A DNA stretch of 64,000 nucleotides from Sipunculus nudus (lineage: Eukaryota > Annelida > Sipuncula > Golfingiida > Sipunculidae), in NCBI GenBank assembly GCA_026874595.1, contig CM049321.1, positions 2,354,479 through 2,418,478 on the forward strand, read 5' to 3'. Shown in pieces: positions 1 through 11,880 of the stretch. Within the stretch, counting starts at the first letter, position 1. Every line of letters starts with the position of its first letter. The notes beneath the pieces were generated by a model that did no database searches, was not told the DNA's origin, and saw only the letters and a program-made list of their open reading frames with translations. The translations under genes and the position numbers were made by a program.

Positions 1-2344
1 TATTGATAAATGTATCATAAGCACCAGAGTTTTCTCTAAATTTGATATAATATGTTGGACTATAAAAGTAGCCGCTAGGCATATGTGTACTTTGAAACCA
101 AGCTTATTTTCAACTATATAAAAGCTTGGTTGATAACATCAAATCTGACCTATGCAGTGCATTGGAGTTAGTCTGTTTTGGATTTAAACTTTATCGAGGA
201 GTTTAACATAATAAAAATACATAACTGATTCTGTAATTTGTCTTTAAACTATGTTTCCAATTTTGTAAATCTTGCTACGTGCCAAAAGCATTGTCACTGG
301 TGAGAAGCCCCTTTCTACTATATGAATTCCACAATAGATTGTCATGACAATGTTATGACAGGAGCAGCTAACATTAAGGGTGCACTGTAGGGGAAAGCGA
401 GGTGTAAAATTCAATTATATAGGGATTATTCAATTTTTGTTGTACTTCTCTTTTTTGAATAAAAGTTTAATGAGGTGCTGGTCATTAAGTCGAGAAATTC
501 AGTAGGAAAAGTCTAGGGGTTTATGTTGAATATGTTGTAGATGTTGTATTACTTTTTTTTATAAAGGTTATTGAGGTCTGGTCATTTAATCAGGAAATGC
601 AATAAGAAAATTCTAGTGGATTATGTAGATGTTCTATACGTTGTATATTTTGTATTACTCTTTTTCATTGAGGTTTGGTCATTTAATTAAGAAATTAATT
701 AAGAAAATTCTAGTGGAATCGGTAGATGTAGTTCATGTTGTAGATGTTGAATTACTCTTTTATATATAAAGGTTTATTTGGGTTTAATCAGGTAATCACG
801 ATATTTAATAGGAAATCTATAGTCGATTCGGTAAATGTTCAAAATGTTGTAGATGTTGTAGGCCTGGTCATTTTATCAAGAAATCAAGAGGAAAACTTTT
901 GTTGAATCGCTTGATGTTGTATATGTGTAAATGTTGAATTACTCATTTTTTTGTAAAGATTTATTAAGGTCTTGTGATTTTTAAACATTGACTTTAATAG
1001 GAAAAATTTAGATGTTCTATATGTTGTAGGTGTTGTATGATTCTCTCTTTGTAAAGGTTAATTGAGTTCTTGTGATACAATCAAGGAATTTAATATGAAA
1101 TCTCAAGTGCAATCAGCAGACCAGTAAAAGGTTACAAAGGAATGAAATTCATGGTAATAAATATTTTTCCGAAGTTATTAATCAGGTGGTCAACCACCTC
1201 GACATAAGCATATTTTGTAATATAAATGGTATCACTCGATTAAACGACACCATCATTGAAATGCCCAAGGGGATGAAAAATAAACATTATTATTCATTTA
1301 TGATAATGTAATTGTTGCTACGGCATTACCTGGTTGTCAAATGTCCTTTGTGTATTACGTGCCGGTTCTTACTCATCAGTATTGGCATATTTGCCTGTCC
1401 AACAATAACCGCGCCATTAAACCGCTGAATTTAAACAGCAACAGACACTTAAAAAAGTCCATTCAGGACTTGTACTGGTCATCTAAGAAAGCCAGTAGTG
1501 CGTTTTAACGTTACACCAAAGGACTACTGAGGCAAACTTCAAATGTGTTCGACAAATAGTTGCTGTTTACATTAATAATTCCACTGGCACTAGTCTACTT
1601 TAAATGGAATAGAGTATATTGTCACAATCGTCTTTATTTTCAACTAACCTCATTCTATTACTAATTACAAAGACATATCCCAATATTCGTATATCCCATG
1701 TGATGCTTACTTATTACAAAAAAATATGCACCCTGTTTCCCTTAGGCTGACACTGTGTAACAGTGAAAATCATATGGAGGTGCCTCACAAAAGATCTCCT
1801 CTGGGCATCTTGTGAAGTTATACCTTTCGCTTTCATTATTTTACAGCCGATATTGAAACGGCACACGTGTGGACAATGCAGCGAAAAGCTCTGATCTCTT
1901 TCAAGGGTGGACAGGTCTTTAACGGTGAGTAAGTGAAATGAGTTAAAATTAAGTAACGTGACCATTGATTGGCGTGTATGTTTATTTTGTTATCGTATGA
2001 TTAAGCCGGACTTTCTTATTTTTCTAAAGATCGATTCGTTTGTCAGGTCAAACCACAATCGAGGCATGTTCTTGTTGCAATAATAAAACCAGCAGCTTTG
2101 AGTCACTTAAAACGCCTGAAAGAATGATTGAGCGATAAATCTCACATATGATCAGATTATATTCTGGTTTGACTCTATACTAGGGCAGGATTATGTCTCA
2201 TCGTATTTGTGTTTTTCGCAAACTAATATATTTATGCACTATTTTTACACTATTTAATCAGTAAGCTTTCGTGATGTTATTGTCTTAACTTCAATTGCGA
2301 ATTTAAAGCCCCAAGTCCTACAAGATAAGTTGACATTTAAATAT
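1..2344. repeat. Segmental duplication block alpha, copy A
   Basis: This stretch aligns by eye with about 18,510-20,860 (copy B) and, for its second half, with about 36,505-37,900 (copy C). Shared landmarks are a GATAAATGTATCA start (1 and 18,520), TGTCAAATGTCCTTTGTGTAA near 1,337, 6,445 and 19,595, and CTCTGGGCATCTTGTGA near 1,798, 20,278 and 37,382. It contains a minisatellite (455-1135). The only open frames are short and are not conserved between copies, so I see no gene here. Confidence 0.85.
455..1135. repeat. Minisatellite of ~100-bp units, about 7 copies
   Basis: A degenerate tandem array. Each unit reads approximately as TTATTGAGGTCTGGTCATTT, then AATCAAGAAATTCAATAGGA, then a TAGATGTTGTATTACTCTTT end. 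Units are about 95-110 bp and have visibly diverged. The same array occurs with fewer units at 5838-6200 and 18,885-19,415, and only the last unit is left at about 36,525-36,600. Confidence 0.85.
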
Positions 2345-2630
2345 TGTTCCAGGTGCTATTTTTATTATATGACACGGGCGTAACTCCTGTTGTGGCACTC
2401 GTGTCTGGCCGCGTATTACATTTAATGTTTAATGCGTACTTGTTGAACTTTCGTTGTCATTTTTAGCCTTGGATTTTCACGCCTGGCCGAGGTCACGTGA
2501 TGAGCCTGGTATGTAGAGATACACACAGCGCTGTTTTTCCAGAGAATTCCTCAAACGCGTGTTTAATGTGTTGTGCAAGATTTTATAGACTGTTCGAAAA
2601 GTGGAAAATTCTCGGCTTGGAGTGTGAAAG

Positions 2631-2640
2631 TATATAAAGG
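2631..2640 (+). promoter_or_regulatory. TATA box in the LTR-like insertion
   Basis: TATATAAAGG is followed about 25-30 bases later by a GC-rich purine run (GGGAGGGGCAGAGAGCAG), a spacing typical of a metazoan core promoter. It is the best-looking core promoter in the window. Confidence 0.55.
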
Positions 2641-2988
2641 GGCTGTGTTTTAGAACGGGAGGGGCAGAGAGCAGTGAAGATTCCAGCAGACGCAGAGGCG
2701 TGTATCAGATTCTAGGACCTTATCCGACTAATGCGGCAATTATAGATTTTCAAAGACTTTCTCCTGGACTTTATGCATTTGGACTTCAGTTTACTTTCTG
2801 GGTTGTTGCAAGAACTTTCCACTGGGCTGTCATTCTCCGAGAGTTTACATTTAAAGGGCTTATCGTTGTGATGGTGTTGTATCCATGTACTGTGTACATT
2901 ATTTTTATATGTGATTGTATTGACTTGTTGCTGTTTTACTGTATAATTGTATTGATTTAGTGTATTGTATTGTTATTGTTGTTTAAAG

Positions 2989-2994
2989 AATAAA
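2989..2994 (+). terminator. AATAAA polyadenylation signal in the LTR-like insertion
   Basis: AATAAA lies about 20 bases before the TGTTAACA end and follows a T/G-rich stretch. This is where the R-U5 boundary signal of an LTR would be expected. Confidence 0.45.
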
Positions 2995-3023
2995 TTATAG
3001 TTATTTGTTAACAAGTTAAAACA

Positions 3024-3420
3024 AGTTACAAAATGATAAGTATTTTTTATATCCTTTTTATATGTAGTAAATTCACAGAACCCGCAATATATCCTTCGAT
3101 AATTTTCGTTTTGCTGGTCGTATGTGTTATTTTAATATGCACAGTGACACTCATTATTAGTGTCTCTGCGGAAAAAGTGAGGTTAATGTAATGGATCAAT
3201 TAAACCAGGTTGTCTACATCATCTCGAGCGAAACATGGTTTGTATATGCAGAATCCCATCAATACACCTAAGTATAAAAGTATTCGTAGACTTTATTAAG
3301 CTAACAATTCAATTGCCAGTCATCGCAGCCATCTCGAAATAACGACCCCTTTTCCCGGTTTTGATTATTTAATGCTTTTTATATCTTTATATTGAGTATC
3401 CATTGTTGGTGGTTTTACTG

Positions 3421-3476
<56 letters not shown>

Positions 3477-5829
3477 CATACCCCATAGTTACCTTTACAT
3501 TTTTTTTACTATGGCTTGAATACGATCAAATGCAGAAGTTCTTAAACTTAAACAAAGTATTTAAATCTTTAAGTGGATATTCTCATCCAAATTACATTTT
3601 ACAACTTCCCATTGTACTATTCTAATTGAGACTTTGATAAGAAAAAGGTAGCTCGGGAACATCAAGATATTTTTAACCAACATATCTTAGCAATCGACAT
3701 TATTGACTGATTTGTATATAATTTGTGATTAAACAGGAAGTTTAAACATTTTTTTTTACATTTTGATTCAGATTTATCTCAATGGTGCAGTAAGAAAATT
3801 TTCCGCGGTTGAATATTATTTGTATCACTATATAGAGCACTTAAGTTGGTACCGTGGAAAGGCTTGACCGAAACATCAATAAGCTATTCTACTTACTGCA
3901 GTCTCTTTTCCGAAAGATTACAGTGACTCGACAGTCAAAGGGCACACTTACGGTATTTCACAAAATGCAACTTATCTCTTTTGACAAATACAGTGACAAA
4001 ACCAGCATTAGCATATGATCTATTTAAAGAAAGAGTATGTATCCCCCTGATTATCAGAATAATTGGATTTTTAAATGCATCCGATCAGTGAATGGTGTGA
4101 TCCAGATATCTACAAGATATTCAAATAAATCCTCTGGTTTTCTTTGCCTTTCTATTTTGTTGCTCACCCTTCTGTTTACGAGAGTCGAATATTCTACTTA
4201 TGCATAAATAAAAGCCTTCAAACCACCTATTCTAACAATTATCCAGGACACTGAGCCCAAGTATGGATATGTTACATGACGGGGTGTCAATATAAGATAA
4301 ATAAGGAAACAAAAACAGATGACCAGTCGAAAAAAAAGCCGTTGCATACCAGAGATTGAGTAGATATTTGCGCAAATTGTAACATGACCACAGGCTACTG
4401 TACAGAAATAGAAATGAATCGGGTATATTAGTCATCATGAAACTTTCCGAATATGGTAACATATGGTCCTGTACGTGCGAAGTAATGTCATCATGCACAG
4501 CCAGCTGTATCACAGATCATTCTCAAGTTCACCTATGACATTTCGTATTATTAAAGAATGTGGATTGTATAATTAAACTGCATGATTTTCTTAATGCCTT
4601 CAGATCTCCGAACAACTTCCACAAATCTCTGCAAAGAATCTGGTCCTCAGGTGTTTAGAAATGTTAAGCTCCTCTTTAAAATACACTCAGCCCATCAGAA
4701 AGACACTTTAACATGAGACAGCAAGGCTGTGAATTAGAAGTGTCAAGTACACCCAGACAAACTGATCAAATGTGTAAAGTCACGAGGTTTTTCAGTACCT
4801 TGGGAGAACCACTGGACAAAGAAGGCTTTACAGCAATTAACCAGTGAGACGTGCAGGTCTAAACGACTCTGTAGCAATTATTCTGGTATTTTACGCCTTA
4901 GCCATGCCGCAGCAGAAACTCAGGAATGTTCCGAGGCCATTCAAAGTTCATCCCTTGCTTGACATGCCGAGCTTTTCCAATTAGGTAAAGATTTTAAGTT
5001 TTATCAACCAGTGCAATGGAGCTTCTTGAGAATTTTAAAAAGACAACATTGAGATCACTGCCAAATAAATTAATTTTAAACGTGATCTTTCTAGTTCTTT
5101 TACTCTTTAAGAGTCTTTTATATGTTTCACTTGTCATTCTGCTCTTTAGAACCTCTCTACGGGAAAACTAATTAAACACATTTTTCCTATACTACTATCA
5201 TGTGTAGGCCTCCACTAAAACCAGTTCATACATTATAATAAACTTTAGTCTCCACAAAGATAATAGAACATGTAAAACTTAGGTTCCCCATGGTATTTCA
5301 ATATATCGATTCAAATACCGTTTATATTGTAGTAACTTAAGTGTATATTTCACCCAAGAGCAAATATCTATTGCAGAGATACCTTCCTTCCTTCGCGGAA
5401 GGGATGTTATCATTTGAATTATTTTTTGTGTTTTTTTGCCCCCTCCTAGACTCTTCTGGTCCGGGACATTCGTATCTCGTCCGGGGACTGCATTGTTTAA
5501 TGGGTCCCAAATTCCAGGGGTTAATAAATAAAAAGCAGCACTATAAATTCCAGCGTTTTATCAAAGAGTAATTGCAAATACCATTTCTTACTGTTCTTCC
5601 CTGATTCCCAGATTGACAGAAGGACCACGGTCCAAACCAGACTGGACATAGGCCAGACGTGATCTGGTCTGGAAATGGACGAAATGTCTATGTTAAGATG
5701 TTTTATATATTATTCCAGATATCTTAATATTGTGGTTAATCAACATTCAGTGACCTAAAAAGTTGTCATGTTAAAGATTTATATATTCCCCATCCCACAT
5801 CCCCCATTAATACTCAAAATAACACAATT
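3024..5829. other. Unassigned sequence between alpha copies
   Basis: Apart from the (TA)n tract at 3424-3475 I see no feature. The open frames on either strand are short, show no recognisable motif and have no counterpart in the paralogous copies. A GC-richer patch near 5440-5510 contains the near-direct repeat GTCCGGGAC / GTCCGGGGAC. Confidence 0.6.
3424..3475. repeat. (TA)n microsatellite
   Basis: An uninterrupted TA dinucleotide run of about 26 repeats. Predicted IYIYIY peptides across it are artefacts. Confidence 0.98.
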
Positions 5830-6709
5830 ATCTCTTTTTTTATAAAGGTTTATTGAGATCAGGCCATTTTATCAGGAAATTCAATAAGAAATCTATAGTC
5901 GATTTGGTTTATGCTCTATATGATGTAGATGGTGTATTCTATTTTTATTGAGGTATGATCGTTTTATGAAGAAATGACTGGAAAACTTTAGTTGATCCTC
6001 TAGATGTTTATATGTGTAAATGTTGTATTACTCATTTTTATGTAAAGAACTATTGAAGTCTGGTGATTAAATCAAGGATTTCAATAGGTAAACACTAGTA
6101 GATTCGCTAGATGTTCTATACGTGTAGAAGTTGCATGACTCTTTCCTTTAAAAGGTTAATTGAGTTCTTGTGATTCAGTCAAGGAATTAAACAGGATATC
6201 TCTAGTGCAATCAGCAGACTAGCAAAGAGTACAGTGAAATAAAATTCCTGGTAATAAATATTTTTTTCCGAAGTTATTATTCGGGAGGTCAACCACCCCG
6301 ACAGAAGCATATTTTGTGATATAAATGGTATCACTCGATTACACGACATCATGATTAAAAAGCCAAGGAGGTGACAACCAAACAACCTGCCGTCGGATTA
6401 ATCGTTTATTAGGATGTTATTGCTGCTACCGCTTCACGTGGTTGTCAAATGTCCTTTGTGTAATTCGTGCCGGTTCTTTCTCATCAGCATTGGCATATCT
6501 GACTATCCAACAGAAACCCCGTCATGAAACCGGTGAATTCAAACACACTTAAAAAGTCCGTTCCAGATTCGCTAGTTCATATCAGAATATAATCGCCTGT
6601 TTAAAGTAGAAACACAGCGACTTTACGGCTTTACAGTACAGCGCATGTTTTCGTGAAATGTATAAGTCATCTGATAAAGTCAGTAATGCCTTTAAATAAA
6701 GCACCTAAT
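5830..6709. repeat. Partial internal copy of block alpha
   Basis: Repeats about 770-1500 of the window: about four minisatellite units (5838-6200), then the conserved stretch with ATAAATGGTATCACTCGATTA (near 6321 and 1226) and TGTCAAATGTCCTTTGTGTAA. At about 6710 it is joined to the block that starts TCTGCTACAGGCAGGGCATT, which in copy C begins near 43,290. It is therefore a junction of two duplicated blocks. Confidence 0.8.
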
Positions 6710-8000
6710 GTCTATCTTGATCTGCTACAGGCAGGGCATTTCTGCCAGCACGGGACGTGGTCACGTCAGCATACCCTGGAAGGCGTGACTTAACAGTAGC
6801 ATTCAGTAAATCTAAAGCATCCTTGCTCATGGAATGAGTGATAGTACATCGGGCATGTACACATCTTACCACTGGACCGAACACATTAGATGCAAATGTC
6901 AAAAGTCATGTTACTTATGTGATTGTTATTTGCCCAAGGGAATGGCGTCATGCTAGCCCTAGTTTAGGGCTTATTAGTTTTCGAGACAGTGCCAGTCAAT
7001 CATTTCACGCGCATTATCTGTTTGGTTTTCCCGGGATATGTGTTTACATCCTTTCCTCTTAACAATCCGAAACAAATACCCTCTAGACGAATCCCGCTGA
7101 GACTGGCTTGATTCAGAAAGTGACACATGTAAGTAGCGGGATTCTCGACGAGTGAGTTCCTTGTCACATGGAATTAAATAAGACCCATGTGATTTCATGA
7201 TGGATAAATATGTAAGTTTTCCTGGAAATACAGGTCGGCATTGCATCCAGAAACAAGCTGGAATTTTTATATTCATGTATGTGCCCATGTAGCTAAATGA
7301 GTAAAGGAACAAGGAAGGGACAGTGGCATATAGTATTACAACAATAATTGTAGCAAAAAATATCACAATGATTACAACTGTAATCTGGTCCTGCGTGCAC
7401 CTCTCTCAGATGGACAACTGGCTCTTACGGACATACTATTTAAATCTCTTGAAATTTCCCTATAGGTCAGGTACAAGTTAAAACTCTCTATGGCGCCAAC
7501 CTCAGTAATGCAGACTATGGACAGTTGATGTAAACCAGGGCCAAAGCTTTTGGTGTCAACAAACCTGACAAATACGGTCACGGGTTGCACGTAGACCATT
7601 AGCTTGCGCGGCCTGCGAAATGCTTTCATCTCTCACCTGTGTCCAGTACACAGAGAGACCATTCGTGTTGACCACTGAATATATCCCCCTTAATAACGGC
7701 TTATTACATAATTAAAAGGTAAACTTGCCCATATGGTGGGTAGAACATCACATCGTTCGGTCCTGAAGAGTAAATATTAGCTTATTTATCATTCCCTGCC
7801 GTCAAAAGAGCAACGTATCGTGTAGTTGCTCGTTTTTAGAATTAAATATCCAATTTTTAACTTAATTTGAAACTCTCCCGATATTTCATTGTTAATATAT
7901 TTTACCAATTGAATAGTGAACGATTCCACTCGTACTTCGAGCACAATGAGAGCAATGGTATGGCCATGTTTGAGATTGATACCACAAAGAACGAAGCGCC
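6710..8000. repeat. Block gamma, copy A
   Basis: Aligns with about 43,270-44,600. Landmarks are CATTTCTGCCAGCAC/CACTTCTGCCAGCAC, the exon-like frame, and GCCGATTGGCTTGATGGA near 8000. At this last point copy A jumps directly to TCTGCCTATACTATC, missing about 0.5 kb that copy C has between about 44,600 and 45,120. Copy B retains only the edge of this block near 23,930-23,980. Confidence 0.8.
7372..7674 (-). pseudogene. Broken exon-like reading frame, copy A
   Basis: I do not recognise this protein family. On the minus strand a frame starting V-N-T-N-G-L-S continues through RDESISQAAQA. After a 5-base deletion relative to copy C it resumes in another frame as QPVTVFVRF, then ESFNLYLTY, SRDLN and RASCPSERG, ending at TAA (7372-7374). 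The paralogue at 43,927-44,230 has the same order, the same stop position and mostly conservative changes (QPVIVFVRF, ESFNLYVTY, SRDLN, KASCPPERG). A possible splice acceptor (TTCAG) precedes both copies. In the last 38 codons I count differences of 11 at third positions, 5 at first and 5 at second, which suggests past coding selection. Two cysteines and alternating hydrophobic strands would fit an extracellular beta-type domain, but that is a guess. The downstream hydrophobic stretch (about 7270-7370) is in a different frame. Confidence 0.45.
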
Positions 8001-8004
8001 GATT

Positions 8005-8700
8005 GGCTTGATGGATCTGCCTATACTATCTATACTATCCGCGGGAGAATTTTGAAGAAGGGTCACTTGTTGACAAGATTATTTCAGTCCAGAAATGAAT
8101 GGATTTTTTTTTTGTAAATGTTTGTATTGACATTGTTCTTAATAATCGCACTAGTTGGCTAACTCAAGAGGATGGATTACAGAAAGACAAGGCATAATCA
8201 ATTTATCGTGTTTCTATGACATTTTTGTACCATTTTAATCAAATTACGTGTCTGCAGTAATATATTCTCTAATAATTTGATTCCTATTATTGCTTTTACC
8301 GTGAAGGTAAAAAGGGAAAACCTTGAAAATGCGACCCAAATGTAATAATCAAAGTGGCCTATTTACTTTTTTTCACATCGCCTACGTTGAAAATGTCCAT
8401 GAGCAGTTTTAAAGAAAGCAGTCTATACTGCCTCTCTTAAAGATATTTTAGATAAGCAGTTATTAGTAATACTTAATATAGAATTTAAAAAAGGTAAAGA
8501 ACGAAAATGCCATATTATGTCATAATCTTATCCCAGAGTAACAGCTATCAATAATAAAAAAAATGTTGATCGTGCATTGACGTGTCTACTAACTGAGCTT
8601 GGAGAGTGTATACGAATAGAGTAACACTATGTACCTTAATTGCAGGGTTTAACATGTTACTGTCTTGAGCTCGACTTTTTTAAGAAAACTTTATATATAT
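8005..8700. repeat. Block X, copy A
   Basis: One of four diverged copies (about 24,070-24,800; 30,700-31,220; 45,105-45,816). Shared landmarks are CTATACTATC, ACTTGTTGACAA, ATCAATTTATC(A/G)TGTTTCT and TATATTCTCTAATAA. It is AT-rich with no supported gene. In B and C the block ends in a long (TA)n tract; here only a short TATATATA remains near 8693. Confidence 0.8.
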
Positions 8701-8929
8701 CAATTTTAATCCATATGGAATCCTCAGATACATATGACAGAAAGGACTTTAAATTTTAATACGATTCCGTTCATGATTGCCTGAGTAATGTTGTGAATAA
8801 ACAATCACAAACACACGCAGACGGAAATGACCGCATATCCTCTTGACGTAGGCGATGAACAAGTAAATGGCTAGGGCATGATGGAGCAGCAAGACCACTG
8901 CATGAGCCGTGTGTGTCTTGTTAACAATA
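8701..8929. other. Spacer with a fragment repeated at 47,050
   Basis: Contains GAGTAATGTTGTGAA followed by an ACA-rich run, matching about 47,070-47,100. Nothing else supported. Confidence 0.5.
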
Positions 8930-9620
8930 ATGAGCTATTAAAATGGCGATATGAACTGAAAAAAAAATTTTCAAGTTTCGTTATAGAGATAGAGGAATAT
9001 CAAAATGAATTGGCCCCTTTTTGATATCACTATAAGTATTATCACTATCATTAGTATAAATATGTATTGATTACACTGACTGGCTGACTAGGATGTTTTT
9101 GCTTTATCGAGCAGCTACAGGTTGCTGTAGTCAAGACTACAGCCCTGCGAGCTCCTTAAGCTCAATTTTTAAGTAGCCAATAGATGTGATGCCACCAAGC
9201 CAAGCAGAGATCCGCGATAGGCCGCCACTGTTTTACCCGCCCCGATGACCGAGGGAAGCAACTGCACCCACAAGCACAGAGCCCCGAGCAGGCCATGCCC
9301 CGTCACCGGCCCCAGCAGCCGAGACCAGCTAATCCAAAGTGCAGAACTCTATCAATTTTCAGCGAACTTTATTTTCATCATAAGCCAATTTTATTACACT
9401 ATCACACCAATGTCGAGTCCTGTATAATCAAGTTATGAAAGCAACAAATCTTTATTACATCATCACAACAATGTCGAGTTCTGCATTAAACCGTTATGAA
9501 TCAAACAAATCAACAAACATACATTGAACGCCCACAGTGTGATATGTATGTTTAAGTAAGGCATTACGTTCACTTTTCCACAAAAGCCACACCCTGGAAA
9601 TGAAAAGTAAATTCCTCAGT
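8930..9620. repeat. GC-rich dispersed block Y, copy 1
   Basis: About 9080-9345 is markedly GC-richer than its surroundings and matches about 33,885-34,190: CTTTATCGAGCAG, GTAGTCAAGACTACAG, AGCCAATAGATGTGATGCC, GTTTTACCCGC, and GAGACCAGC(T/C)AATCC. The flanks also match (TCGAGTCCTG, ACATTGAACGCCCACA). An open frame on the minus strand in the other copy is not maintained here, so I treat it as a non-coding dispersed element of unknown class. Confidence 0.7.
9124..9143. repeat. Short perfect palindrome in block Y
   Basis: GCTGTAGTCAAGACTACAGC, a 9-bp stem with a 2-base centre. The second copy at 33,951-33,968 keeps an 8-bp stem. Confidence 0.9.
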
Positions 9621-11059
9621 TGAACATTAGATAAAATGTATATTTAAGGTCGGATTCTTTTTGATAAATGATATCTCTGTCACATAGTTGGCGTTAGAAA
9701 CTAAGATAATAGGCATAATGAAATAAATAAGGAAATAAATTAAGATGCAACAATTAATGTTGTAAATAAATATTATATATTAAATAGGAGGCACACTGAT
9801 TCAAATAAAAACCTTGGTTATATACGAATATCAAAGGAGGTTTTTACAATGATGGAGTGACGGTTGCTCTTATAGATAGAGGCTTTGCAAGATATACTTG
9901 TAGAACGATGTCGTGACAGGGCTTCAGCAGGTAATGATAAATCTACAACTTCCCAAATAATTTTATTTCGACGGAGACCAGCTAACACTCCCCTTTGCTA
10001 AAACGATTATTCTTCCTTCAACATTAACCGGTTCAATTAAAGTGAACATCCAGCTAGTCTCTACACAAAATAAAGGTCACTTTTTAACAAGAAATGTGCA
10101 TTACCAAACAAAATTAAAGAAGAGAGAGAAGGTGAGACTCGTATAACTTTCAATGTCCTCCGTGATAATGTCGAAGATATTTTATATCGTGATAATTATT
10201 CCGTAGTAAAGCAAATCTACGAGGCTACTTTGTCTTAATTAAAGAGAACATGATCCTAACACAGTTCTAAATGCTGTAGAAGACAGTAAATGCATGATCT
10301 GGGTGCTCTCTGTGTTACACTCCTAAGCCACAGAGGCCGGTTTAGTTGAGTTTTAACCTAAAACAACGTACTCATGCCTGTGAAAAAACATAATTTAACT
10401 GATATCAAAGTACATTGAGGCCAGATCAAGTTTCATCTGGACCGGGGTCATCATGCAACTGTTGGAGTTATAGAATAATTTCTCTACAAAATATAGAATA
10501 ATGTATCTATATATCTGACACGGGGTTTACATGGGTTCATCCTGCAAAAGCAAAGACAGCACGCATTAATCTGTTAATTTTGTTTATGGAAATGTATTAT
10601 GATTATCTTGATATCATTTTCTCTTGTCAAAGCCTGATTTTCTACCATTCATATCGACATTGAAAAATGTGTTACAATAAACATATAAATTGTGTAAACG
10701 CTCATTCGCCCCGAGTTCAGAAAGGCAATGTGGTTACATATTAGTCTAAATGTCGATACTATTTCTTGTCTAGTTTGGTAAACCTTTGTAGACTTAGGGA
10801 TCCATAATACAGCTGGCAAATAAATGGAGAAGAAATTGGAATAATTATTTTACCGTTAGATGATCATGTACCTCAGTTACGTAAAGGAGTCTGTAGTTTC
10901 GTACTTTGGAAGCCCCTTTCGTAATTCGCAATTACATTTCAGTTGTAACATGCAGCTAATGAGGCGGCAATTAAAATGAAAAAAAGCCTATACGATGAAA
11001 ATCTTACACATAGAGTATATTTCGAAGGGGATGTCTCTCTTTTAGGAGATCTCCATTTA
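9621..11059. other. Unassigned AT-rich sequence
   Basis: I see no open frame, repeat unit or RNA structure I can support. A short piece near 10,640-10,680 (AATGTGTTACAATAAA) matches 47,150-47,167, marking it as the far edge of an insertion relative to copy C. Confidence 0.6.
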
Positions 11060-11880
11060 TTTATTTATTTATTTAATTTTAATTTCAAATGACGCCGTGA
11101 CAGTGCCTGATGCAGCGAACAATCCAAACACCTGACAGCAAGCATGAAAAGAATTTTTGAATTACCTCGGGACATTTACAGTACCCTCCTATGACCTGTC
11201 TTAAGCTCAATTTACCAGGCTGATAGCATCAACAGTGTTCATATCTGCACGTTTCGCTGTAAGTGTCGAGAGTAAAATTAAATTTGCCTCCGGATTTACC
11301 TTCAAAGCACTGCACAAACATCCTGTCCGTGTCACTCGAGAAGGTTAATTAGTGTGTTACCTGCGCCGTTAGTCGTTCAGCCGGAGGCTCTTTCTTTCCC
11401 ACCCGTCTAAGTTTAGCTCAAGAGTTCGTTATAAATCACATACTTGGGGGATATTTCATGCCAAGAATACCTTATTCTCGACATGTTCGTGATAAAAGGA
11501 CGTTTTAAAGTTACTCTCTCTCTCTCTTTCGCAAGTTAAGGTGTTGCGATCTGAATTGTTATATAGCCGGTGTCTGTGTTAATCGGGCATTGAAGTGTGG
11601 TTTAACTGGATTTAGGATACAGAAAAAGCAACTGATGGTGATGAACCAAGCCTTGTGAAAATGTTTTTGAAGGTGTTCACCAATTTTAAGAAGCAGCCTG
11701 CCCCTTGGTACTTGATCGTTCGAAGGGGATGCGCTTGCACGAAGCATACAAGAGAAACAGAGTATAATATGTATAATATAATATATTTATATATATATAT
11801 ATATATATATATCACAATGTAATTTATATAAAAAAAGCCCCGTTCAAAATGTCTACTTAACAACCAACCGAAGCATCTTG
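11060..11880. repeat. Block Z, copy A
   Basis: Matches about 26,620-27,620, 47,165-47,905, and partially 34,405-34,560 and 52,060-52,190. Landmarks: CAATCCAAACAC(C/G)TGACAGCAAGC, CACAAACATCCTGTC, AAGGTTAATTAGTG, GTCGTTCAGCCGGAGGC, and CTGATGGTG(A/T)TGAACCAA. It ends in a TA tract (11,789-11,812) and AAAAAAAGCCC(C/T)GTTC. A minus-strand frame with FEGKSGGK is shared, but a stop recurs at the same place in two copies, so coding is not supported. Confidence 0.85.
11789..11812. repeat. (TA)n microsatellite in block Z
   Basis: A short TA run at the same paralogous position as the long tracts at 27,221-27,532 and 47,820-47,871. Confidence 0.95.

Larger units (their letters stand above)
2345..3023 (+). 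mobile_element. Probable solo LTR (A-specific insertion)
   Basis: Copies B and C run uninterrupted through this point (ATATTTAARTATGGATA near 20,810 and 37,880), whereas copy A carries about 0.68 kb extra. The insert has LTR architecture: TGTT at the left (2345, or an alternative TG at 2388), a GC-richer upstream region, TATATAAAGG at 2631, a GC-rich stretch just downstream that fits a transcription start, an AATAAA signal at 2989-2994, and TGTTAACA at 3006-3013. No gag or pol and no second LTR are nearby, so this would be a solo LTR. Exact borders and the target-site duplication are not resolved. The alternative is a relocated Pol II promoter plus 5' exon. The superfamily cannot be assigned from this sequence. 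Confidence 0.55.

Noticed and set aside
455-1135. CRISPR-like array
   Set aside because: Repeats are about 100 bp, diverged and directly tandem without unique spacers. This is a minisatellite in a eukaryotic genome.
1374-1380. TCATCAG motif (CTGATGA on the minus strand) repeated in block alpha copies, as hammerhead core
   Set aside because: No GAAA partner at a suitable distance in any copy.
6974-7366. 130-codon minus-strand frame with a hydrophobic stretch downstream of the broken exon
   Set aside because: It is out of frame with the exon in both copies, and the copy at 43.5-43.9 kb is frameshifted, so a membrane anchor for the exon is not supported.
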